Origin: Cyanophora paradoxa
Taxonomy: Eukaryota; Glaucocystophyceae; Cyanophorales; Cyanophoraceae
NCBI GenBank assembly: GCA_004431415.1
Contig: QPMI01000380.1
Span: 1 to 34,410 of the forward strand
Direction of reading: 5' to 3'
DNA: 34,410 nucleotides
The notes under the pieces are model-generated. The model saw only the letters and a list, made by a program, of their open reading frames with translations. It had not been told where the DNA came from and did no database searches. This document shows positions 1 through 9,729 of the stretch, piece by piece (positions within the stretch are counted from its first letter, which is position 1; the number at the start of each line of letters is the position of its first letter). A program made the position numbers and the translations under genes.

Positions 1-3000
1 AAATCACAGGGGTCCCCACCCACACGAAACAGCAGGCAGGGAGTGCTGGGATTCGCCAGAGCACCTTGGCTGGTTTGCATGATAGGGAAGGGTGTTCGTT
101 TTCTAGTTTCGAGGTTGGGTTCGGGGCTGCCCCCATCGCCCCCCCGCACAAAACAGCAGGCAGGGAGCACTGGGATTCGCCAGAGCACTCTAGCAGGTTT
201 GCATGATAGGGAGGGGTGTTAGTTCTCTAGTTTCAAGGTTGGGTTCGGGGCGGCCTGGATCGCCCCCCGAAATCTCACGTGGTGCCCACCCACACAAAAC
301 AGCAGGCAGGGAGCGCTGGGATTCGCCAGAGCACTCCCGCAGGTTCGCATGATAGGGAGGGGTGTTGGTTTTCTAGTTTCGAGGTTGGGTTTGGGGCTGC
401 CCCCATCGCCCCCCGAAATCTCACAGGGGTCCCACCCACACGAAACAGCAGGCAGGGAGCGCTGGGATTTGCCAGAGCACTCTGGCAGGTTTGCATGATA
501 GGAAGGGGTGTTAGTTTTCTAGTTTCGAGGTTGGGTTCGGGGTGGCCCCGATCGCCCCCCGAAATCTCACAGGGGTGCCCACCCACACGAAACAGCAGGC
601 AGGGAGCGCTGGGATTCGCCAGAGCACCTTGGCTGGTTTGCATGATAGGGAGGGGTGTTAGTTTTCTAGTTTCGAGGTTGGGTTCAGGGTGGCCCCCATC
701 GCCCCCCTAAATCTCACAGGGGTCCCCACCCACACAAAACAGCAGGAAGGGAGCGCTGGGATTCACCAGAGCACTCTGGCAGGTTTGCATGATAGGGAGG
801 GGTGTTAGTTTTCTAGTTTCGAGGTTGGGTTCGGGGCTGCCCCCATCGCCCCCTGAAATCTCACAGGGGTCCCACCCACACGAAACAGCTGGAAGGGAGC
901 GCTGGGATTCACCAGAGCACTCTGGCGGGTTTGCATGATAGGGAGGGGTGTTAGTTTTCTAGTTTTGAGGTTGTGTTCCGGGCGGCCCCGATCGACCCCC
1001 GAAATCTCACAGGGGTCCCCACCCACACAAAACAGCAGGCAGGGAGCGCTGGGATTCGCCAGAGCACTCCCGCAGGTTCGCATGATAGGGAGGGGTGTTA
1101 GTTTTCTAGTTTCGAGGTTGGGTTCGGGGCTGCCCCCATCGCCCCCCGAAATCTCACAGGGGTCCCCACCCACACAAAACAGCAGGCAGGGAGCGCTGGA
1201 ATTCGCCAGAGCACTCTGGCAGGTTTGCATGATAGGTAGGGGTGTTAGTTTTCTAGTTTCGAGGTTGGGTTCGGGGCGGCCCCGATCGACCCCCGAAATC
1301 TCACAGGGGTCCCCACTCACACGGAACAGCAGGCAGGGAGCGCTGGGATTCGCCAGAGCACCTTGGCTGGTTTGCATGATAGGGAGGGGTGTTAGTTTTC
1401 TAGTTTCAAGGTTGTGTTCCGGGCGGCCCCGATCGACCCCCGAAATCTCACAGGGGTGCCACCCACACAAAACAGCAGGAAGGGAGCGCTGGAATTCGCC
1501 AGAGCACTCTGGCAGGTCTGCATGATAGGGAGGGTGTTAGTTCTCTAGTTTCAAGGTTGGGTTCGGGGCTGCCCTCATCGCCCCCCGAAATCTCACAGGG
1601 GTCCCCACCCACACGAAACAGCTGGAAGGGAGCGCTGAGATTCGCCAGAGCACTCTGGCAGGTTTGTGTGATAGAGAGAGGTGTTAGTTCTCTAGTTTCA
1701 AGGTTGGGTTCGGGGCTGCCCCCATCGCCCCCCGAAATCTCACAGGGGTGCCCACCCACACGAAACAGCAGGCAGGGAGCGCTGGGATTGGCCAGAGCAC
1801 CTTGGCTGGTTTGCATGATAGGGAGGGGTGTTATTTTTCTAGTTTCAAGGTTGGGTTCGGGGCAGCTCCGATCGCCCCCCGAAATCTCACAGGGGTCCCC
1901 ACCCACACGAAACAGCAGGCAGGGAGCGCTGGGATTCGCCAGAGCACTCCCGCAGGTTCGCATGATAGGGAGGGGTGTTAGTTTTCTAGTTTTGAGGTTG
2001 GGTTTGGGGCTGCCCCCATCGCCCCCCGAAATCTCACAGGGGTCCCCACACACACAAAACAGCAGGCAGGGAGCGCTGGAATTCGCCAGAGCACTCTGGC
2101 AGGTTTGCATGATAGGGAGGGGTGTTAGTTTTCTTGTTTCGAGGTTCGGTGCAGGGCTGCCCTGATCGCCCCCAAAATCTCACAGGGGTGCCCACCCACA
2201 CGAAACAGCAGGCAGGGAGCGCTGGGATTCGCCAGAGCACCTTGGCTGGTTTGCATGATAGGGAAGGGTGTTCGTTTTCTAGTTTCGAGGTTGGGTTCGG
2301 GGCTGCCCCCATCGCCCCCTGAAATCTCACAGGGGTCCCCACCCACACGAAACAGCAGGCAGGGAGTGCTGGGATTCGCCAGAGCACTCTGGCAGGTTTG
2401 CATGATAGGGAGGGTGTTAGTTCTCTAGTTTCAAGGTTGGCTTCGGGGCTGCCCTCATCGCCCCCCCAAATCTCACAGGGGTCCCCACCCACACGAAACA
2501 GCTGGAAGGGAGCGCTGAGATTCGCCAGAGCACTCTGGCAGGTTTGCATGATAGGGAGGGGTGTTAGTTTTCTAGTTTCGAGGTTGGGTTCAGGGCTGCC
2601 CCCATCGCCCCCTGAAATCTCACAGGCATCCCCAGCCACACGAAACAGCAGGCAGGGAGCGCTGGGATTTGCAAGAGCACTCTGGCAGGTTTGCATGATA
2701 GGGAGGGGTGTTAGTTTTCTAGTTTCGAGGTTGGGTTCGGGGCTGCCCCCATAGCCCCCTGAAATCCCACAGGGGTCCCCACCCACACGAAACAGCAGGC
2801 AGGGAGCGCTGGGATTCGCCAGAGCACTCCCGCAGGTTTGCATGATAGGGAGGGGTGTTAGTTTTCTAGTTTCAAGGTTGGGTTTGGGGCTGCCCCCATC
2901 GCCCCCCGAAATCTCACAGGGGTCCCCACCCACACGAAACAGCAGGCAGGGAGCGCTGGGATTCACCAGAGCACTCCCGCAGGTTTGCATGATAGGTAGG

Positions 3001-5678
3001 GGTGTAAGTTTTCTAGTTTCGAGGTTGGGTTTGGGGCGGCCCCGATCGACCCCCGAAATCTCACAGGGGTGCCCACCCACAGGAAACAGCAGGCAGGGAG
3101 CACTGGGATTCGCCAGAGCACCTTGGCTGGTTTGCATGATAGGGAAGGGTGTTCGTTTTCTAGTTTCGAGGTTTGGTTCGGGGCTGCCCCCATCGCCCCC
3201 CGAAATCTCACAGGGGTCCCCACCCACACGAAACTGCAGGCCGGAAGCGCTGGGATTCGCCAGAGCACTCCCGCAGGTTCACATGATAGGGAGGGGTGTT
3301 AGTTTTCTAGTTTCGAGGTTGGGTTCCGGGCTGCCCCCATCGCCCCCCGAAATCTCACAGGGGTGCCACCCACACGAAACAGCAGGAAGGGAGCGCTGGA
3401 ATTCGCCAGAGCACTCTGGCAGGTTTGCATGATAGGGAGGGTGTTAGTTCTCTAGTTTCAAGGTTGGGTTCGGGGCTGCCCTCATCGCCCCCCGAAATGT
3501 CACAGGGGTCCCCACCCACACGAAACAGCTGGAAGGGAGGGCTGAGATTCGCCAGAGCACTCTGGCAGGTTTGTGTGATAGGGAGGGGTGTTAGTTCTCT
3601 AGTTTCAAGGTTGGGTTCGGGGCTGCCCCCATCGCCCCCCGAAATCTCACAGGCATCCCCAGCCACACGAAACAGCAGGCAGGGAGCGCTGGGATTCGCC
3701 AGAGCACCTTGGCTGGTTTGCATGATAGGGAGGGGTGTTATTTTTCTAGTTTCAAGGTTGGGTTCGGGGCGGCCCCGATCGACCCCCGAAATCTCACAGG
3801 GGTGCCCACCCACACGAAACAGCAGGCAGGGAGCGCTGGGATACGCCAGAGCACTCTGGCAGGTTTGCATGATAGGGAGGGGTGTTGGTTTTCTAGTTTC
3901 AAGGTTGGGTTTGGGCCTGCCCTGATTGCCCCGGAATTTTCACAGAAGTCCCCAGCCACACGAAACAGCAGGCGGGGAGCGCTGGGATTCACCAGAGCAC
4001 TCTGGCAGGTTTGCAGGATAGGGAGGGGTGTAAGTTTTCTAGTTTGGAGGTTGGATTCGGGGCGGCCCCGATCGACCCCCAAAATCTCACAGGCGTCCCC
4101 ACCCACAGGAAACTGCAGGCAGGGAGCACTGGGATTCGCCAGAGCATGATAGGGAGGGTGTTAGCTCTCTAGTTTCAAGGTTGGGTTCGGGGCTGCCATC
4201 ATCGCCCCCCGAAATCTCACATGGTCCCCACCCACATAAAAGAGCTGGAAGGGAGTGCTGGGATTCGCCAGAGCACTCTGGCAGGTTTGTGTGATAGGGA
4301 GGGGTGTTATTTTTCTAGTTTCGAGGTTGGGTTTGGGGCGGCCCCGATCGCCCCCCCAAATCTCACTGGGGTCCCCACCCACACGAAACTGCAGGCAGGG
4401 AGCGCTGGGATTCGCCAGAGCACCTTGGCTGGTTTGCATGATAGGGAGGGGTGTTATTTTTCCAGTTTCGAGGTTGGGTTCGGGGCGGCCCCAATCGCCC
4501 CCCGAAATCTCACAGGGGTCCCCACCCACACAAAACAGCAGGCAGGGAGCGCTGGAATTCGCCAGAGCACTCTGGCAGGTTTGTGTGATAGGGAGGGGTG
4601 TTATTTTTCTAGTTTCGAGGTTGGGTTTGGGGCGGCCCCGATCGCCCCCCCAAATCTCACTGGGGTCCCCACCCACACAAAACAGCAGGCAGGGAGCGCT
4701 GGGATTCGCCAGAGCACTCTAGCAGGTTTGCATGATAGGGAGGGGTGTTAGTTTCCTAGTTTCAAGGTTGCCCCCCGAAATCTCACAGGGGTCCCCACCC
4801 ACACGAAACAGCAGGCAGGGAGCGCTGGGATTCGCAGGAGCACTCTGGCAGGTTTGCATAATAGGGAGGGGTGTTAGCTTTTTAATTTCGAGGTTGGGTT
4901 CAGGGCTGCCCTGATTGCCCCCCGAAATCTCACAGGGGTCCCCACCCACACGAAACAGCAGGCAGGGAGTGCTGGGATTCGCCAGAGCACTCTGGCAGGT
5001 TTGCATGATAGGGAGGGGTGTTAGTTTTCTAGTTTCGGGGTTGGGTTTGGGGCTGCCCCCATCGCCCCCCAAAATCTCACAGGGGTCCCCACCCACACGA
5101 AACAGCAGGCAGGGAGCACTGGGATTCGCCAGAGCACTCTGGCAGGTTTGCATGATAGGGAGGGGTGTTAGTTTTCATGCTTTGAGGTTGGAGTCGGGGC
5201 TGCCCCCATTGCCCCCCGAAATCTCACAGGGGGTCCCCACCCACACGAAACAGCAGGCAGGGAGTGCTGGGATTCGCCAGAGCACTCTGGCAGGTTTGCA
5301 TGATAGGGAGGGGTGTTAGTTTTCTAGTTTCGAGGTTGGGTTCGGGGCTGCCCCAATCGCCCCCCGAAATCTCACAGGGGTCCCCACCCACACGAAACAG
5401 CAGGCAGGGGGCGCTGGGATTCGCCAGAGCACTCTGGCAGGTTTGCATGATAGGGAGGGGTGTTAGTTTCCTAGAATCGAGGTTGGGTTGGGGGCTGCCC
5501 CCATCGCCCCCCGAAATCTCACAGGGGTCCCCACCCACACGAAACAGCAGGCAGGGAGCGCTGGGATTCGCAAGAGCACTCTGGCAGGTTTGCATAATAG
5601 GGAGGGGTGTTAGTTTCCTAGAATCGAGGTTGGGTTGGGGGCTGCCCCCATCGCCCCCCGAAATCTCACAGGGGTCCC
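1..5678 (+). repeat. satA satellite array, period about 147 bp (left arm)
   Basis: Tandem direct repeat seen by eye. The landmark GCATGATAGG recurs every 146-147 bases (for example near 347, 493, 640 and 787), giving about 38 monomers. Each monomer contains the blocks AAATCTCACAGGGG, CACACGAAACAGCAGGCAGG, GATTCGCCAGAGCAC and TTTTCTAGTTTCGAGGTTGG. Monomers differ mostly by substitutions and fall into subtypes at the block after CCAGAGCAC (CTTGGCTGG, TCCCGCAGG or TCTGGCAGG). Internal deletions mark short monomers near 145, 4146 and 4770. The array runs off the left edge. Because 147 is 49 codons, stop-free frames run through many monomers on both strands; these are not treated as genes. Confidence 0.97.
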
Positions 5679-5680
5679 AA
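5673..5680. other. left breakpoint of a probable 21.3-kb inversion
   Basis: Plus-orientation satA ends with GGTCCC at 5673-5678 and minus-orientation satA begins at 5679-5680. The partner breakpoint is at 27028-27034, where minus-orientation satA ends with GGGACC, the reverse complement of GGTCCC. Reversing the segment between them would continue satA in phase across this point with GGTCCC present twice, as expected of a staggered break. The same pattern could come from an assembly misjoin. Confidence 0.6.
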
Positions 5681-5828
5681 AACTAGAAAACTAACACCCC
5701 TCCCTATCATGCAAACCTGCCAGAGTGCTCTGGCGAATCCCAGCGCTCCCTGCCTGCTGTTTCGTGTGGGTGGGGACCCCTGTGAGATTTCCGGGGGCAA
5801 TCGGGGCAGCCCCGAACCCAACCTCGAA
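5679..5828 (-). repeat. single inverted satA monomer
   Basis: Directly after the plus-oriented array stops at GGGGTCCC (5671-5678), the sequence switches to the reverse complement of satA (AAACTAGAAAACTAACACCC onward). It continues for one monomer to CCAACCTCGAA, ending at 5828. It then abuts the viral island, cutting the gene that starts at 5901. The two orientations meet at different phases of the monomer, so this is a breakpoint and not a simple head-to-head copy. Confidence 0.93.
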
Positions 5829-5901
5829 TGGATCCACTGTTTCCACCACCTGAATAGCCAACAGCCCCAGCTGGGATCCCTATTTTTCGTTTGGGAGGCA
5901 T
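5829..5901 (-). pseudogene. 5' fragment of a virus-like gene, truncated by satA
   Basis: An ATG at 5901-5899 opens 24 codons of non-repeat sequence before satA begins at 5828. The peptide begins MPPKRKIGIPAGAVGYSGGG: a basic N-terminus followed by a glycine-rich run. The frame continues into inverted satA to about 5707, but that part is satellite. It lies 119 bases downstream of the ATPase stop on the same strand, the spacing of a compact viral gene cluster. I infer it is the beginning of the next gene of the same element. A small basic virion protein is possible, but too little remains to identify it. The rest of the gene is not in this window. Confidence 0.5.
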
Positions 5902-5907
5902 TGTATC

Positions 5908-5913
5908 TTTATT
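5908..5913 (-). promoter_or_regulatory. possible polyadenylation signal (AATAAA)
   Basis: TTTATT on the plus strand reads AATAAA on the minus strand, 108 bases past the ATPase stop and just before the ATG of the downstream truncated gene. The position suits the 3' end of the ATPase transcript, but a hexamer in AT-rich DNA is weak evidence alone. Confidence 0.35.
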
Positions 5914-5956
5914 AGAATGAGAGATAATTTTATAAACCGCGTTTATATCGCATCAA

Positions 5957-5962
5957 TTTATT
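5957..5962 (-). promoter_or_regulatory. possible polyadenylation signal (AATAAA)
   Basis: A second AATAAA on the minus strand, about 58 bases past the ATPase stop. It is closer to the stop than the one at 5908-5913 and so an equally plausible 3' end signal. No experimental or strong context support is visible. Confidence 0.35.
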
Positions 5963-6020
5963 GCTATGGACTTGGCTTTTCACTTCTTTGGGGGCTTCCT
6001 CTTTTTCTGGTGGTTTCAGT

Positions 6021-6725
6021 TCATCTTTTTTTCTTTTTGGGCTTCCTGTGGAAGCGAGGAAAATCGAAATCTCCAACTAAATCGGCTTTATCAACATAGT
6101 AGCCCACATTATACTTGAAAGATGTATAAACAAGGAATTGGTATGAGTGGACATACTCTTCAAACAGTTTATAGAAATCTTCTTTTCGAGGAAAAGTTGA
6201 AAACTCCTCTGCAAATGCTTCCAGCTCTTTTTGATTGCTTGCACACACCATAATTTCGATATCACAATCACAGCGAATCACACTTGCAACCTTGCGCAGT
6301 TTTTGCGATATTGTAATGAGTGAGCAATTCACATGTCTTGATCTAACATACAGCATCCCCACTGTTTTATCTCGAGTTAAATCGAGCTGGTCATTTTCTA
6401 TCATATCCTCTAAAATAATCAGCATATGGTTAAGATCTTCTCCCCTCTCTCTTTTTTCCTCTCTTTCTTTAATGATCTTTGATACATATTGGGGATCCCA
6501 TGCACCCAGTTGAACAGTAGCAGCTTTATCCCAATAATGTGTAAATGAGGTTGCAGATATAATAAGTGTTGTATCAATCCTTTTGGCATCATGCAGCTGT
6601 TTCAAATAATATTTTACAGCTTCAGTCTTCCCACATCCTGATTTCCCAAGTATGAGTAGTCGAAAAGGGGGTTCTATCATTTCACCAGCATTGAATTCCT
6701 TCAGTTCAGAACTTGGTATAGTCAT
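6021..6725 (-). CDS. A32/FtsK-HerA-type DNA-packaging ATPase of a Polinton/adintovirus-like element
   Basis: 234 codons, ATG at 6725-6723, TGA at 6023-6021, intact and intronless. Visible motifs: Walker A GKSGCGKT at residues 27-34 after a hydrophobic strand (LLIL); a Walker B-like LIILEDM at 102-108; YVRSRHVN at 126-133 followed by SLITISQ at 135-141, which matches the arginine/RH and sensor Q region of poxvirus A32-like and Polinton packaging ATPases. The tail KPKKKKR is strongly basic and could be a nuclear localisation signal. Length fits the compact Polinton/adintovirus ATPases. In this family the enzyme pumps DNA into a preformed capsid using ATP. Both neighbours on the same strand are truncated virus-like genes, so this is a remnant and not a complete element. 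Oddity: the first Walker B acidic residue is Glu (E106) followed by Asp, where Asp-Asp or Asp-Glu is usual. Identification as a packaging-type P-loop ATPase is firm; assignment to Polinton versus a related virus group is inference. Confidence 0.85.
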   Translation of the reverse strand: MTIPSSELKEFNAGEMIEPPFRLLILGKSGCGKTEAVKYYLKQLHDAKRIDTTLIISATSFTHYWDKAATVQLGAWDPQYVSKIIKEREEKRERGEDLNHMLIILEDMIENDQLDLTRDKTVGMLYVRSRHVNCSLITISQKLRKVASVIRCDCDIEIMVCASNQKELEAFAEEFSTFPRKEDFYKLFEEYVHSYQFLVYTSFKYNVGYYVDKADLVGDFDFPRFHRKPKKKKR

Positions 6726-6789
6726 TGTTGTATATCTTTCTAAATAAAGACAGATAAAAATAATGCAGGGTGACTGAATATGGTAAGAT

Positions 6790-7338
6790 CTAAAGATTTA
6801 TACGATGTAATCCATCTTTGTCCAAAATTATAAACGAATGCATTAGAGCGCGAACATTAACATCGATTACCTTATCTGAAGGCATGTAGAGGGTGAGGAA
6901 GGAAGAAGAGGAATTTGTTAAATCAACATAACCAGACTGGGCAATATTTCGAATTGCCTTTTCTCCATCAAGGCAGAATGGGAGTCCTGAAAGGACATAT
7001 TTATCAACAACCTTATCCATGTTAGAGCATTTGAAGGCATCAGCAATTAGCTCAGCACCTTTGAGCAGTGGAATTGGCTCAGTGATTTGATCATGAGGCT
7101 TTGCAAAGACCCCGACCTTATAACTGACTGGAGAGGTGTACCTGGGGTATTTCAAGGGATCTAGATTTGATTTTGATAGTGGCAAGCGCTGAAAACGTGC
7201 TTGTACCTCGCCGGGCAATAGTGGGCCCCTATTCACCAGCATGTCATTTGTGCCAGATCGCACAGCAGCACAGCCTCGGAACAGTCTCAAACCGACTTCG
7301 TAATCAAATCTAGCTCCCTCGAGAACCCCCAACAGCAT
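6790..7338 (-). pseudogene. 3' part of an unidentified virus-like gene upstream of the ATPase; source of the 347-bp array unit
   Basis: Open frame of 182 codons ending with TAG at 6792-6790, 64 bases before the ATPase start on the same strand. Residues 86-182 are encoded by unique DNA. Residues 1-85 lie in the first unit of the tandem array and recur in nearly every later unit. An in-frame TGA at 7374-7372 lies 11 sense codons above the first ATG, so the true 5' end is missing and the ATG at 7338 may not be the real start. Visible features are a segment with NRGPLLPGEVQARFQ near residues 36-50, a Ser-rich turn (TNSSSSF) and a mixed hydrophobic C-terminus ending GLHRINL. No membrane segment or catalytic motif is obvious. 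Position next to a packaging ATPase suggests a virion or morphogenesis protein, but I do not recognise the family. It is broken, with no intact copy in the window. Confidence 0.6.
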
Positions 7339-9729
7339 ACTGAGGGGTGGTTGAAATATGGGCCCCGGGTTTCAATATGGCTGACAGTGAGGATCTGAGC
7401 ACCCATGCATGCAGTGTTCATGATGATCATGATTTGATCATGAGGCTTTGCAAAGACCCCGACCTTATAACTGACTGGAGAGGTGTACCTGGGGTATTTC
7501 AAGGGATCTAGATTTGATTTTGATAGTGGGAAGCGCTGAAAGCGTGCTTGTACCTCGCAGGGCAATAGTGGGCCCCTATTCACCAGCACCAGATCGCAGA
7601 GCAGCACAGCCTCGGAACAGTCTCAAACCGACTTCATAATCAAATCTAGCTCCCTCGAGAACCCCCAACAGCATACTGAGGGGTGGTTGAAATATGGGCC
7701 CCGGGTTTCAATATGGCTGACAGTGAGGATCTGAGCACCCATGCATGCAGTGTTCATGATGATCATGATTTGATCATGAGGCTTTGCAAAGACCCCGACC
7801 TTATAACTGACTGGAGAGGTGTTTCTGGGGTATTTCAAGGGATCTAGATTTGATTTTGATAGTGGGAAGCGCTGAAAACGTGCTTGTACCTTGCTGGGCA
7901 ATAGTGGGCCCCTATTCACCAGCATGTCATTTGTGCCAGATCGCACAGCAGCACAGCCTCGGAACAGTCTCAAACCGACTTCATAATCAAATCTAGCTCC
8001 CTCGAGAACCCCCAACAGCATACTGAGGGGTGGTTGAAATATGGGCCCCGGGTTTCAATATGGCTGACAGTGAGGATCTGAGCATGAAGTGTTCATGATG
8101 ATCATGATTTGATCATGAGGCTTTGCAACGACCCCGACCTTATAACTGACTGGAGAGGTGTACCTGGGGTATTTCAAGGGATCTAGATTTGATTTTGATA
8201 GTGGCAAGCGCTGAAAGCGTGCTTGTACCTCGCGGGGCAATAGTGGGCCCCTATTCACCAGCACCAGATCGCAGAGCAGCACAGCCTCGGAACAGTCTCA
8301 AACCGACTTCATAATCAAATCTAGCTCCCTCGAGAACCCCCAACAGCATACTGAGGGGTGGTTGAAATATGGGCCCCGGGTTTCAATATGGCTGACAGTG
8401 AGGATCTGAGCACCCATGCATGCAGTGTTCATGATGATCATGATTTGATCATGAGGCTTTGCAAAGACCCCGACCTTATAACTGACTGGAGAGGTGTACC
8501 TGGGGTATTTCAAGGGATCTAGATTTGATTTTGATAGTGGCAAGCGCTGAAAACGTGCTTGTACCTCGCCGGGCAATAGTGGGCCCCTATTCACCAGCAT
8601 GTCATTTGTGCCAGATCGCACAGCAGCACAGCCTCGGAACAGTCTCAAACCGACTTCGTAATCAAATCTAGCTCCCTCGAGAACCCCCAACAGCATACTG
8701 AGGGGTGGTTGAAATATGGGCCCCGGGTTTCAATATGGCTGACAGTGAGGATCTGAGCACCCATGCATGCAGTGTTCATGATGATCATGATTTGATCATG
8801 AGGCTTTGCAAAGACCCCGACCTTATAACTGACTGGAGAGGTGTACCTGGGGTATTTCAAAGGATCTAGATTTGATTTTGATAGTGGGAAGCGCTGAAAG
8901 CGTGCTTGTACCTCGCCGGGCAATAGTGGGCCCCTATTCACCAGCATGTCATTTGTGCCAGATCGCACAGCAGCACAGACTCGGAACAGTCTTAAACCGA
9001 CTTCGTAATCAAATCTAGCTCCCTCGAGAACCCCCAACAGCATACTGAGGGGTGGTTGAAATATGGGCCCCGGGTTTCAATATGGCTGACAGTGAGGATC
9101 TGAGCATGCAGTGTTCATGATGATCATGATTTGATCATGAGGCTTTGCAACGACCCCGACCTTATAACTGACTGGAGAGGTGTACCTGGGGTATTTCAAG
9201 GGATCTAGATTTGATTTTGATAGTGGCAAGCGCTGAAAGCGTGCTTGTACCTCGCCGGGCAATAGTGGGCCCCTATTCACCAGCATGTCATTTGTGCCAG
9301 ATCGCACAGCAGCACAGCCTCGGAACAGTCTCAAACCGACTTCATAATCACATCTAGCTCCCTCGAGAACCCCCAACAGCATACTGAGGGGTGGTTGAAA
9401 TATGGGCCCCGGGTTTCAATATGGCTGACAGTGAGGATCTGAGCACCCATGCATGCAGTGTTCATGATGATCATGATTTGATCATGAGGCTTTGCAAAGA
9501 CCCCGACCTTATAACTGACTGGAGAGGTGTTTCTGGGGTATTTCAAGGGATCTAGATTTGATTTTGATAGTGGGAAGCGCTGAAAACGTGCTTGTACCTT
9601 GCTGGGCAATAGTGGGCCCCTATTCACCAGCATGTCATTTGTGCTAGATCGCACAGCAGCACAGACTCGGAACAGTCTCAAACCGACTTCATAATCAAAT
9701 CTAGCTCCCTCGAGAACCCCCAACAGCAT

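Noticed and set aside
2034-3227. Long open frame (397 codons) and many similar ones on both strands of satA
   Set aside because: The 147-bp period is exactly 49 codons, so any stop-free frame in one monomer stays open through many. Frames are open on both strands and the products are repeats of one peptide.
1-5678. Centromere CENP-B box in satA
   Set aside because: No stretch matching the known CENP-B box core was seen in the monomers.
5917-6513. Plus-strand frames opposite the ATPase gene (5917-6099, 6235-6513)
   Set aside because: They are shadows of the ATPase coding strand with no recognisable motif of their own.
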